Source: Bradyrhizobium genosp. L (lineage in GTDB: Bacteria; Pseudomonadota; Alphaproteobacteria; Rhizobiales; Xanthobacteraceae). Taken from it: a stretch of DNA of 64,000 nt. The notes under the pieces are model-generated. The model had not been told where the DNA came from. It was given only the letters and a program-made list of their open reading frames with translations, and did not search any database. Below are positions 42,341-50,760 of the stretch, in pieces. Location of the stretch: positions 2,480,001 to 2,544,000 of the forward strand of contig NZ_CP061378.1 in NCBI RefSeq assembly GCF_015624485.1, written 5' to 3'. Numbering within the stretch: position 1 is the stretch's first letter; each line of letters starts with the position of its first letter. Both the position numbers and the translations under genes were made by a program.

Positions 42341-43864
42341 ATGGCCTCGGCACAAACAATCCGCCTGCATCCCGACGACAGCGTGCTGATCGCGCGCGCA
42401 AGTCTGCCGCCGGGGCTCGAGGTTGCCGATGGCGTCACCACGGTCGATCGCATTCCGGCCGGCCACAAGGTCGCCATCAAGCCGATCGCGACGGGCGAGC
42501 CGATCAAGCGCTACGGTCAGATCATCGGCTTCGCCACGCAGCCGATCGCGCCGGGGCAGCACGTGCACACGCAGAATTGCGGCATGGGCGATTTCGACAA
42601 GGACTACGCCTATGGCGTCGACGTCAAGCCGGTGCCGAACTTCGACCTGCCGGCGACCTTCGACGGCATCCGTCGTCCGGATGGCCGCGTCGCGACCCGT
42701 AACTATATCGGCATCCTCACCTCGGTGAATTGCAGCGCCCATGTCGCTGGCCTCGTCGCCGATGTCTTCAAGAAGAATCCCTTCACCGGCGACAATCCGC
42801 TGGCCGACTTTCCGAACGTCGACGGCGTTGTCGCGCTGACCCACAAGACCGGCTGCGGCATGACCCAGGACGAGCCCTTGGCGCTGCTTCGCCGCACGCT
42901 CGGCGGCTACGCGCGTCATGTGAACTTCTCCAACGTCATCGTGCTCGGCCTCGGCTGCGAGGTGAACCAGATCGGCGGGTTGATGGCCGAACAGAAGCTC
43001 GCCGGCCGGCTGCGCGCGATGGACATCCAGGAGGTCGGCGGCACCCGCAAGACGGTCGAGGCCGGCGTTGCCTTCGTCAGGGAGGCGCTGACCGACGCCA
43101 ACAAGGTCAAGCGCGAGCCGGTGTCCGCGAGCGAACTCACGGTGGCGCTGCAATGCGGCGGCTCCGATGGTTACTCCGGCGTGTCGGCGAACCCGGCGCT
43201 GGGCGCAGCCAGCGATCTCTTGGTCCGCCACGGCGGCACGGTGATCCTGTCGGAAACCCCGGAGACCTATGGTGCCGAGCATCTGCTGACCCGCCGCGCG
43301 GTCAGCCGCGAGGTCGGCGAGAAGCTGGTCGGCCTGATGCGCTGGTGGGAGGAATACACCCAGCGTGAGCGCGCCGAGATGAACGCCAATCCGAGCCCCG
43401 GCAACAAGGCCGGCGGCCTCACCACCATCCTGGAAAAATCATTGGGTGCGATGGCCAAGGCCGGCAGCACCAATCTCGTCGACGTCCTGAATTACGCCGA
43501 ACCCGTCACCAAGAAGGGCTTTGTCTTCATGGACACGCCCGGCTACGACCCGGTCGCGGCGACCGGGCAGGTCGCCGGCGGCGCCAATCTGGTCTGCTTC
43601 ACCACCGGCCGCGGCAGCGTGTTCGGCTGCAAGCCGGCGCCCTCGATCAAGCTCGCGACCAACACGCCGATGTACAAGCGGATGGAAGACGACATGGACG
43701 TCAATTGCGGCACCATCCTCGACGGCGAGGAGAGCGTGCAGGAATGCGGCCAGCGCATCTTTGACCTGATCCTCAAGACTGCCTCCGGCCAGCCGACCAA
43801 GAGCGAGAGCTTTGATTTCGGGGGCGCCGAGTTCGCGCCCTGGGTGCTCGGCGCGACGATGTAG
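42341..43864 (+). CDS. UxaA/GarD family dehydratase (altronate/galactarate dehydratase-like)
   Basis: A 507-residue protein. An N-terminal SAF domain (about residues 5-95) precedes the large catalytic domain with Cys/His motifs NCSAHVAG, THKTGCGMTQDEP and LQCGGSDGYSGVSANPA, and later GRGSVFGCKPAPSIKLATNT, the iron-binding region of the altronate/galactarate/sulfolactate-lyase family. AAGGAG precedes ATG 42341 by about 8 bases. It eliminates water (or a related group) from a 2,3-dihydroxy acid to give a 2-oxo-3-deoxy acid, the kind of compound the neighbouring aldolase could cleave. The exact sugar acid is unknown. Confidence 0.88.
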   Translation: MASAQTIRLHPDDSVLIARASLPPGLEVADGVTTVDRIPAGHKVAIKPIATGEPIKRYGQIIGFATQPIAPGQHVHTQNCGMGDFDKDYAYGVDVKPVPNFDLPATFDGIRRPDGRVATRNYIGILTSVNCSAHVAGLVADVFKKNPFTGDNPLADFPNVDGVVALTHKTGCGMTQDEPLALLRRTLGGYARHVNFSNVIVLGLGCEVNQIGGLMAEQKLAGRLRAMDIQEVGGTRKTVEAGVAFVREALTDANKVKREPVSASELTVALQCGGSDGYSGVSANPALGAASDLLVRHGGTVILSETPETYGAEHLLTRRAVSREVGEKLVGLMRWWEEYTQRERAEMNANPSPGNKAGGLTTILEKSLGAMAKAGSTNLVDVLNYAEPVTKKGFVFMDTPGYDPVAATGQVAGGANLVCFTTGRGSVFGCKPAPSIKLATNTPMYKRMEDDMDVNCGTILDGEESVQECGQRIFDLILKTASGQPTKSESFDFGGAEFAPWVLGATM

Positions 43865-43887
43865 ATGTAGGAAACGGTCGTCGCTAC

Positions 43888-43975
43888 ACCGTCATTGCGA
43901 GCGTAGCGAAGCAATCCATCTCGCCGCGCGCGGAAACATGGATTGCTTCGTCGCTTCGCTTCTCGCAATGACGGT
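43888..43975. repeat. Family C palindromic repeat (CATTGCGAGCGTAGCGAAGC type)
   Basis: The left arm is ACCGTCATTGCGAGCGTAGC with GAAGCAATCCAT; the right arm is ATGGATTGCTTCGTCGCTTC with GCTTCTCGCAATGACGGT. It separates the converging dehydratase and lipase genes. Elements spelled this way are common in several bacterial groups and often sit at 3' ends. Confidence 0.85.
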
Positions 43976-43987
43976 GACGGGCGTCGT

Positions 43988-44914
43988 TCACCGCAACGGA
44001 ATCCCCAGCGCGCGGAAATAGCTCGCAGGCACATGGTCGCGCACGATCCGCGGCAGCACGCTTGCGAACATGTCGAGCGGGCGCGGTCCGATGCGGCGGA
44101 TGAAGCGCAACGAGGCGATGGCGCGGACGTCGTCGAGGCCGGCCTGGACCAGGCCGTCGACGAAGCCGGGATCGTTGCCGCTTGTCGCGGACAGGGTGGG
44201 CGGATCGGCAAACGTGCTGTCGGTCGGGCACTGCTCCATTCTTCCGACATGGAGGAAGGTGTTGAGCAGGGGCGGCGGCACCGTCGGCACCACGTCGTCG
44301 CCATGCACCATGCGGAAGGTGCGGTCGCCCAGCGCCGGCGTGTAGCTGTTGAAGAAATCCAGTCCGCCGACGCGCGGACCGCCGAACGTCGTGACCGCGG
44401 CCGCGGTGGCGCCGAGCTCGCGCATGGCGCGTTCGGCTGCGATCACCGCCAGCGCGCCGCCGAGGCTGTGGCCGGTGAAGAACAGGCCGCCGGCCGGACG
44501 CTGCCGGACGATGGGCGCGATCTGCGGCCAGACGGTATCGACCGCGTCCTTGAACCCGCCATGCAGGCCGTCGACGGAGCGGATCGCGGTGAAGTCGGTG
44601 ATCCAGTCCTCGATCTTGAGCGGATCGGTGCCGGAGAAGGCGATGATGGTGGCGTTGCGCCCCGCCGCGGCCACGAAGCAGGCGCTGTGCGGCGGCAGCC
44701 CGGTGACCGGGTCGTTGCTGGCCAGCCCCTTCAGCTCGAGCTGCCAGGCGGTCAGGATGTCCTTCACCTTGCCGGGGTCGTTGGTCTCGTAGGCGAGCTG
44801 CGACATCCACATCATCGCCTTGGCGTCGTCGATGGCGAATGACGGGCTCGCTGCGAAAGTCTTGAGCGCGGCGTCGGGATAGGCGCCTCGGCTGATCGCG
44901 ACCAGAAAGCTCAT
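43988..44914 (-). CDS. Class 3 lipase family protein
   Basis: A 308-residue alpha/beta-hydrolase. The nucleophile elbow is FTGHSLGGALA; the oxyanion region is AFSGTDPLKIEDW; a later Asp-containing segment (FRMVHGDDVVPTVPPPLLN) and a C-terminal His complete a plausible triad as in fungal-type lipase_3 enzymes. No signal peptide is evident with this start. ATG 44914 is chosen because AGGAG lies about 9 bases upstream; a GTG at 44962 is an alternative. It stands alone, and its natural substrate is unknown. Confidence 0.82.
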   Translation of the reverse strand: MSFLVAISRGAYPDAALKTFAASPSFAIDDAKAMMWMSQLAYETNDPGKVKDILTAWQLELKGLASNDPVTGLPPHSACFVAAAGRNATIIAFSGTDPLKIEDWITDFTAIRSVDGLHGGFKDAVDTVWPQIAPIVRQRPAGGLFFTGHSLGGALAVIAAERAMRELGATAAAVTTFGGPRVGGLDFFNSYTPALGDRTFRMVHGDDVVPTVPPPLLNTFLHVGRMEQCPTDSTFADPPTLSATSGNDPGFVDGLVQAGLDDVRAIASLRFIRRIGPRPLDMFASVLPRIVRDHVPASYFRALGIPLR

Positions 44915-45016
44915 TGCGGCATCTCCTGCCACGAGCGGGATCGATGTGATCAATTCAACCACGGGTAGATGATATCGACAACCGGGAGTTTGGGCCGCAT
45001 CCGGGCTACCGGTAGG

Positions 45017-46918
45017 TTAGGCGAGGCTGCGGCCCTCGAGCTCGGAGCGCCACAGCGCGAAGCTCAACAGCGGCCACAGCGCATAGGCATGATTGGTCTT
45101 GAGATCGGCGTGCTCGCGCCACAGCGCGCGGACAGCGTCAGGCTGGAGATAAGGCGCAAAGATATCCGTGGAACGCTCGAACGTCCGCTCGGCGAGCGGC
45201 CGCAGCGCGCCGCGCAGCAATCCCGACAGCGGATTGTTGAAGCCGCGCTTCGGCGCCTGCCAGATCGCGGCGGCCGCGCCCTTGTCGCGCAGCGCCTGGC
45301 GCAGCAGCGGCTTGGTCGGGCCGCCCGGCTGCACGATCAGCTCCGCGCTGCAGGCGCCCGACAGTTCCATGATCCGCCGGTCGAGGAACGGCACCCGGAT
45401 CTCGACGCCGTTGGCCATGCTCATCGCGTCGGTCTTCATCAGGAGACCGGCGGGCAAATGATAGGTCTGGTCCGCGATCAGGCAGCGGTCGAGCAGGGCT
45501 GGACCATCGGCCTGCTCGATCGCCGTGCGATAGCCCGCCATCGGGCTGACGCCTTCGAGGTGCCGCAGCGCCGGCCCGTAGATCCGTCGGACCAGGAATT
45601 CGGGAATGTAACGCCGCCATTCCGCATGCGCGAGCGGACCGCCGGCGGCGAGCCCGAGCAGGAAGCGGGACAGCAGCGCGGTCGCGGGCAGGCGGGTCTC
45701 GTCGGCGCCCGAGGCGCGGTACATCAATCGCCCGACCGACCTGGCGATCCCGGTCGGAATGGCGCCGCCGAAACGCTCGGCCATGCGCGTCGCGCGATAG
45801 GTCGGGTATCCGCCGAAGAATTCGTCGGCACCGTCGCCGGACAGCGCCACGGTGGAGTTGCGGCGCAGCTCGGCGGTCAACAGCAGCAACGGGCCGGCGC
45901 TTTCATCGGCAACCTGGCCGTCGAAATGATGCACGACGCGCGCCAGGGTCGCGGCAGGATCCGGGTCCTCGCTGATCGGAACGATCCGGTGCGGCAGCGC
46001 GGTCTGCTGTGCCACCAGCGAAGCGATCTTGCTCTCGTCGTGCGACTGCTCGGCGAAGGAGGCCGTCACCAGCGGAAACTGCCCGCGCTTGGCCAGCGAG
46101 TAGGCGATCAGCGAGCTGTCGATCCCGCCGCTCTGCAGCACCCCGACCGGGACGTCGCTGACCAATTGATCGCCGACCACGCGCTCGAACAACGGCAGGA
46201 ACGTCTCCACGGCCTCGTCGAGCCGGCGAAAGCGGGCGGTCCGGCGCGGTCGCCAGAAGCGCCGCGCGCTCTCGCTGCCGTGCTGGAAGATCGTCAGCGC
46301 ACCGGGCTCGACCTGGCGGATGTGCCGCATCGTGGTCGCGGTCGGCCCGACATAGCCCATCGCGAGGAAGCGGTGCAGGCCGTCGGCGTCGAACTCGCGC
46401 GGATGGGCCGGGTCGGCCAAAATTCCCTTGATCTCGCTGGCGAAGCGCACGGTGCTTTCGACCCGCGAAAAGAACAGCGGCTTGGTTCCGATCGAATCCC
46501 GCGCCAGCACCAGGCGCCTCTCGGCGTTGTCCCACAGCCCGATCGCGAAGATGCCTTCGATGCGGGAGAACAATTCATCGCCCCAGGCGAGATAGCCGGC
46601 GGGCAGCACCTCGGTGTCGCAATGCGAGCGGAACACCACGCCGAAATCGCGCTCCAGCTCTCGGCGCAACTCGGCCTCGTTGTAGATCTCGCCATTATAC
46701 GTGACGGTGATCCGGCCGCTCGGGTCGCTCATCGGCTGGCGGCCGGCGTCGGTCAGATCGCGAATGGCGAGCCTGCGATGCGCGAAGCCGATGGCGCCGT
46801 CGCACCATGTCTCGCCGGCATCGGGGCCGCGATGCACGAGCGTTGCGTTCATCCGCTCCAACAGGGCGCGGTCGACGTTGCGGCCGTCGAGATGAAGGAT
46901 GCCGGCAATTCCACACAT
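45017..46918 (-). CDS. asnB: Asparagine synthetase B (glutamine-hydrolysing)
   Basis: A 633-residue protein with an N-terminal class II glutaminase domain (Cys2 as nucleophile after Met removal, MCGIAGILHL; RGPDAGETW; YNGEIYN) and a C-terminal ATP-pyrophosphatase domain (PP-loop SGGIDSS at residues 263-269; SGDGADEFFGGY). It follows the longer, polysaccharide-cluster type of AsnB. Such paralogues often amidate sugar or lipid precursors rather than free aspartate. It is downstream of, and on the same strand as, a polytopic GT-C-like protein (74 bases apart), and that pair is divergent from a methyltransferase/GT2 pair, suggesting a surface-glycan role. Confidence 0.88.
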   Translation of the reverse strand: MCGIAGILHLDGRNVDRALLERMNATLVHRGPDAGETWCDGAIGFAHRRLAIRDLTDAGRQPMSDPSGRITVTYNGEIYNEAELRRELERDFGVVFRSHCDTEVLPAGYLAWGDELFSRIEGIFAIGLWDNAERRLVLARDSIGTKPLFFSRVESTVRFASEIKGILADPAHPREFDADGLHRFLAMGYVGPTATTMRHIRQVEPGALTIFQHGSESARRFWRPRRTARFRRLDEAVETFLPLFERVVGDQLVSDVPVGVLQSGGIDSSLIAYSLAKRGQFPLVTASFAEQSHDESKIASLVAQQTALPHRIVPISEDPDPAATLARVVHHFDGQVADESAGPLLLLTAELRRNSTVALSGDGADEFFGGYPTYRATRMAERFGGAIPTGIARSVGRLMYRASGADETRLPATALLSRFLLGLAAGGPLAHAEWRRYIPEFLVRRIYGPALRHLEGVSPMAGYRTAIEQADGPALLDRCLIADQTYHLPAGLLMKTDAMSMANGVEIRVPFLDRRIMELSGACSAELIVQPGGPTKPLLRQALRDKGAAAAIWQAPKRGFNNPLSGLLRGALRPLAERTFERSTDIFAPYLQPDAVRALWREHADLKTNHAYALWPLLSFALWRSELEGRSLA

Positions 46919-46992
46919 GGGGCGAGATTACATCATATCGGCCGGCGAGCGACAGCGCGACGGTCGTCGCGGGTGCGGCCGGGCGGTGAAGT

Positions 46993-48651
46993 TCAGGAGC
47001 AGCTCTGCGCCTTTCCCTTGTAATGCGCAAACCGGAGCAGCCGGATTCTCCCGGTGTCGATCACCTCGGTCGGCGGCCGCGAGCCGAATTCGCCGGGGTC
47101 GGTGCCTTCCGGCAGCGCAACGACGACGTTGAAGTCACCGCAGACGCGCTCGACCAATTTGTCGACCTCGGCGAAGTCCTTCACGGGATGGACCAGCTTG
47201 TAGGATGCGCCGATCGCCGTACTCATTGGCCCGGCTTCGAGAGCCGGCGAAACGACGACGTCCTGATAGGCCGTCTTCTCGCCGATATCCGTCCACATCT
47301 GATAGCTTTTCGGATCGACGCGTCCGAGCAAATACCATTTCTCGTCGGTGATCTGCTTGGCGTTGACGATCGCGACAATGCCGACGGCAAGGCCCACGAC
47401 CGGCAAGGCCGCGCGGACCAGCACATTGCTGCCGCCGGCCAGCCGGATCGCCGTCAGCGCGGCGATCGGGAGCAGGGCGAACGGCACCAGGCCGTAGGCC
47501 AGCATCACCTTCATCATCGCCCAGCGATGGATATAGGTGTGCTCGTACAGGATGATCATGTGCAGATAGAACGGCACGCTGACCAGGACCAGCATCGCGC
47601 CGGTCACGAACACCGCCTTGCGCTCCTCCTGATCGCGCGCCAGGCGGAACGAGATCACCACCAGCAGCAGGGTCGCCAGTGCGGATCCCATGATCAATGA
47701 GAACGCAATGGCGTTGTAGTGGCTGGTGTGCATTTCCCCGACGAACACGTGGGTGAAGCCCGTGATCGGGCTGTCATTGGTCAGGTTCATCCGCTGCGCG
47801 ATCTTGAAGAGCAGGTGATTGATCGAGGCACGCATCCCCGATGTTCTCGCCATCGAGCCCGGAGCGCCGAATCGCCACACCAGGTACAGGACGAACGCGC
47901 TCGCCGGGATCAGCCACAGCGTGAGCACGCGGCGCAGCTTCAGCCGAGGTTCCACGCCGAGATAGCCTGCCGCCAGCCGGCTCAGGATCCAGAATGCGAA
48001 CAGCGTGTAGGACAGCCAATCGACGAAGAACGCGATGTAGATCGTGACCAGCTGCAGGGCGGTGATGACCCATTTGTCACGCGCGGACTGCGCGCTGTAG
48101 TACAGCGTCTCGAGCACGAGGAAGATCGCCAGGTAGACCAGCACGGCGTTGGTGACGTCGTAGATCTGCGACATGACGTACAGCGGACCGCGCGAGAGCA
48201 GGATCGGGAAGCTGACGCCGACCGCGAGCAGCGCGCTGGTCACTTTCCCGAGCCGGTTCAGCAGGCCGACATTGTAGGCGATGAAGGCCGCCGCCATCGC
48301 GATCAGCCCGTGCTCGGTGGTGTTGATCCAGTTCACCATCGGAATGCTCGGCGGGACACCCATCACGAGCGCGGTCAGATAGATCGGAACGAAGGCGCCC
48401 GGCGGCCATGACTCATACAGCGAGCGCAGCGGGGCTTCGATCGAGGGCGGATTGAACGGTGTCGAGAACCACAGCTTGAACGGGCCTTCGTCCCACCAGA
48501 TGCGGGCCCACATCGACGCTTCCGATGTCATGGCATCGCCGTCGAACACCGGGACCTGATTCATGTAGGGAAGGCGGATACCGAGGGAACGCAGCCAGAC
48601 GAGCGCTACCCCAATGGCCACGAGGCAGCCCACCAGTCGTCGCAGCGTCAT
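46993..48651 (-). CDS. Polytopic membrane protein, GT-C glycosyltransferase-like
   Basis: A 552-residue inner-membrane protein with about ten hydrophobic segments (first at residues 3-25) and a soluble C-terminal part after about residue 435. The first loop carries acidic residues (QVPVFDGDAMTSEASMWARI then WWDEG), the position where GT-C transferases place their catalytic Asp; that likeness is the only basis for the family suggestion. No match to a named family is recognised. The ATG lies 74 bases from asnB on the distal side, so the two probably share a transcript. It may transfer a sugar from a polyprenyl-phosphate donor. Confidence 0.6.
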   Translation of the reverse strand: MTLRRLVGCLVAIGVALVWLRSLGIRLPYMNQVPVFDGDAMTSEASMWARIWWDEGPFKLWFSTPFNPPSIEAPLRSLYESWPPGAFVPIYLTALVMGVPPSIPMVNWINTTEHGLIAMAAAFIAYNVGLLNRLGKVTSALLAVGVSFPILLSRGPLYVMSQIYDVTNAVLVYLAIFLVLETLYYSAQSARDKWVITALQLVTIYIAFFVDWLSYTLFAFWILSRLAAGYLGVEPRLKLRRVLTLWLIPASAFVLYLVWRFGAPGSMARTSGMRASINHLLFKIAQRMNLTNDSPITGFTHVFVGEMHTSHYNAIAFSLIMGSALATLLLVVISFRLARDQEERKAVFVTGAMLVLVSVPFYLHMIILYEHTYIHRWAMMKVMLAYGLVPFALLPIAALTAIRLAGGSNVLVRAALPVVGLAVGIVAIVNAKQITDEKWYLLGRVDPKSYQMWTDIGEKTAYQDVVVSPALEAGPMSTAIGASYKLVHPVKDFAEVDKLVERVCGDFNVVVALPEGTDPGEFGSRPPTEVIDTGRIRLLRFAHYKGKAQSCS

Positions 48652-48732
48652 GGAATACCCGGAAAAATGCTGAAAAACACGGCGGTTGATGTTGCAACCG
48701 AGGGGAGATATGCACTACCCGCTAGCCAAATG

Positions 48733-48753
48733 CAAACGCGTTTGGAATATTCC
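48733..48753. promoter_or_regulatory. Two abutting palindromes in the GT-C/methyltransferase divergent gap
   Basis: CAAACGCGTTTG (48733-48744) and GGAATATTCC (48744-48753) are both perfect and share one G. They lie in the 273-base region between divergent starts, the natural place for a shared operator. No regulator gene is adjacent. The rest of the gap shows nothing recognisable beyond short AT-rich stretches. Confidence 0.4.
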
Positions 48754-48924
48754 AGTTTTGTTCCATTAGCCCTTCGACCAATATGAAAACCATCGATCGC
48801 AGCAGCCGAAAACAGCGCCATCCGGCATCCATCCGTCGCCGGATGCTTATGCATGCCGATCGCCGCGACGGCGAACTGGACGCGCGCATCCGCAGCGACG
48901 ATCGCCCGTCGGCCAGGGGTCATC

Positions 48925-49650
48925 ATGGAGTCTGACACCGCTCGCACCGACCCGCTCGCGCCGACATTCTCGAGCGCGATCGCCGATGCGCACAACTACA
49001 TGGAATGGATCGTCAGCACGCTCAGTCCCTATTTCGGGCGCGACGTGCTCGAGGTCGGCATCGGCCATGGCAGCTACTACGAATATCTGAGCAAGCGCGG
49101 CAGCTATCGCGGCGTCGATATCGATCCCGCGAATGTCGAGGGCTCGCGCGCGAAGTTTCCCGGCGGCGATTTCTCGTTGGCCGATATTACGTCGGAAGAG
49201 TTCAGGTCGCGCTTCGGGCCGGGCAAGGTCGACACGGTCGTGTGCTGCAACGTCATCGAGCACATCGAGGACGACAATCGCGCGGTCACCAATCTCGCGC
49301 ACGCGCTGGCGCCGGGCGGGCATCTGCTGCTGCTGGTGCCGGCGCTGCAGCAGCTCTATGGCGAGCTCGATCGTCTCGCCGGCCATTATCGCCGCTACGA
49401 CAAGCCGATGATGCTGAAGGCCTGCAAGGACGTGCCGATCGAGATTCTCGAGCTGCGCTATTTCAATTCGATCGGCGGCCTCGCCTGGTGGGTGAATCGC
49501 TTTGCCGGGCACCAGTCGCTCGACGACGGCGCGGTCAACGCGCAGATCCGGATTTTCGACAAGTACATTCTTCCCATTTCCAGGATGGTCGATCCGCTGA
49601 CGCGCGGCTTCTTCGGCCAGTCCCTGATCTGCGTGGCGAAACGCAAATGA
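48925..49650 (+). CDS. Class I SAM-dependent methyltransferase
   Basis: A 241-residue protein with the SAM-binding motif I VLEVGIGHGS (residues 41-50), acidic residue after strand 2 (GVDIDPANVEG), motif II CNVIEHIEDD and motif III LAPGGHLLLLVPA. It starts at ATG 48925 with AGGGG upstream; an ATG at 48853 adds an unconserved basic tail. The stop overlaps the GT2 start by four bases (ATGA), so methylation and glycosyl transfer probably act on the same lipid or glycan. No membrane segment is evident. Confidence 0.88.
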   Translation: MESDTARTDPLAPTFSSAIADAHNYMEWIVSTLSPYFGRDVLEVGIGHGSYYEYLSKRGSYRGVDIDPANVEGSRAKFPGGDFSLADITSEEFRSRFGPGKVDTVVCCNVIEHIEDDNRAVTNLAHALAPGGHLLLLVPALQQLYGELDRLAGHYRRYDKPMMLKACKDVPIEILELRYFNSIGGLAWWVNRFAGHQSLDDGAVNAQIRIFDKYILPISRMVDPLTRGFFGQSLICVAKRK

Positions 49651-50510
49651 TCTCGGTTGTGATCCCCGCCCTCAACGAGGAAGCTTCGATCGGCGCGACG
49701 GTCTCGGAAATCTCGAAGGTGCTCACCGCGGCCAATCTGGTGCCGTTCGAGGTCGTCGTCGTCGACGACGGATCGCGTGACGGGACCGGGAAGATCGCCG
49801 CGGAAGCGGGCGCACGCATCGTCCGGCACCCGCACAATATCGGCTACGGCCGCTCGCTGAAGGACGGCATCGACGCCGCGCAGTACGACACGATCGCGAT
49901 TTGCGATGCGGACGGCACCTATCCGATCACGGCCATTCCGGAACTGGTGCGGCTGCATCGCGAAGGCTTCGATATGGCGGTCGGTCAGCGGCACGGGCCG
50001 CACTACCGGGAATCCTGGCTGAAGATGCCGCTGCGGGCGATCCTGCGCTTTCTGGTCGAGTGGTCGGCCGGACGCCGGATCCCGGACATCAATTCCGGCC
50101 TGCGCGTGTTCAGCCGGACGGCCGTGATGCGCTACTTCCCGCATCTCTGCGACACCTTCAGCTTCACGACGTCGATGACGCTCGCCTACATGATGACGGG
50201 CCGCTTCGTCGCCTACTCGAAGATCGACTATTTCGAACGGGCCGGCCGCAGCAAGGTGCGGCTGTTCCGCGATGCGCTCCGCACGTTGCAATACGTCATG
50301 GAGGCGATCGTCTACTACAACCCGCTGAAGCTGTTCCTGTTGTTCAGCCTGATCTGCCTCGCGGCCGCCACCCTGATGATGGTGATCTCGCTCTACTTCA
50401 AGATCGTCACCGGCGTGATGCTGGCCGTCGGCACCGCGATGGTCTCGATCATCATCTTCGCGATCGGGATGCTGGCGGTGCTGCTCAAGCAGATCATGGA
50501 CCGGGCCTGA
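49647..50510 (+). CDS. Family 2 glycosyltransferase with C-terminal membrane helices
   Basis: A 287-residue protein. The GT-A nucleotide site shows VVIPALNEEASIG and VVVVDDGSRDGTG; the metal motif is CDADGTYP (Asp-x-Asp). Two hydrophobic helices close to the C-terminus (about 215-275) resemble dolichyl/undecaprenyl-phosphate sugar synthases (ArnC/DPM group), which make the lipid-linked sugar donor used by GT-C enzymes. A GT-C-like protein is encoded divergently nearby, which fits a donor-synthase/transferase pair. Confidence 0.88.
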   Translation: MISVVIPALNEEASIGATVSEISKVLTAANLVPFEVVVVDDGSRDGTGKIAAEAGARIVRHPHNIGYGRSLKDGIDAAQYDTIAICDADGTYPITAIPELVRLHREGFDMAVGQRHGPHYRESWLKMPLRAILRFLVEWSAGRRIPDINSGLRVFSRTAVMRYFPHLCDTFSFTTSMTLAYMMTGRFVAYSKIDYFERAGRSKVRLFRDALRTLQYVMEAIVYYNPLKLFLLFSLICLAAATLMMVISLYFKIVTGVMLAVGTAMVSIIIFAIGMLAVLLKQIMDRA

Positions 50511-50565
50511 GCCCGCTGCAGGCGCAGGCCACGGGCCCTTGCACGATTTCTGAATATTGGAATAA

Positions 50566-50654
50566 TGCCTCTGATTTGCCCGACGTGTCAAGTTGCCGTT
50601 TCGAACGGCGGCAGCCGCCGGCACCTTTGCATGGGGTTGTTTTCGACAATTTGG
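50566..50654 (+). repeat. Recurrent Bradyrhizobium-type intergenic element
   Basis: The stretch contains CTGATTTGCCCGACGTGTCA then AGTTGCC and, 40 bases on, CTTTGCATGGGGTTGTTTTC with GACAATTT. From memory, sequences of this spelling recur after many Bradyrhizobium genes; I know no function. The rest of the 250-base gap (50511-50760) shows nothing else. Confidence 0.45.
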
Positions 50655-50760
50655 CATTGCGACCCCAGCCCGACCCATAGGCATCGCGTGCCGCTTGTTA
50701 GTGCTTGATCCGCCCCGGCAGCAGTGTTCTGCTCAAAAAAGCTGCTGGAGCTCCCCGCCC

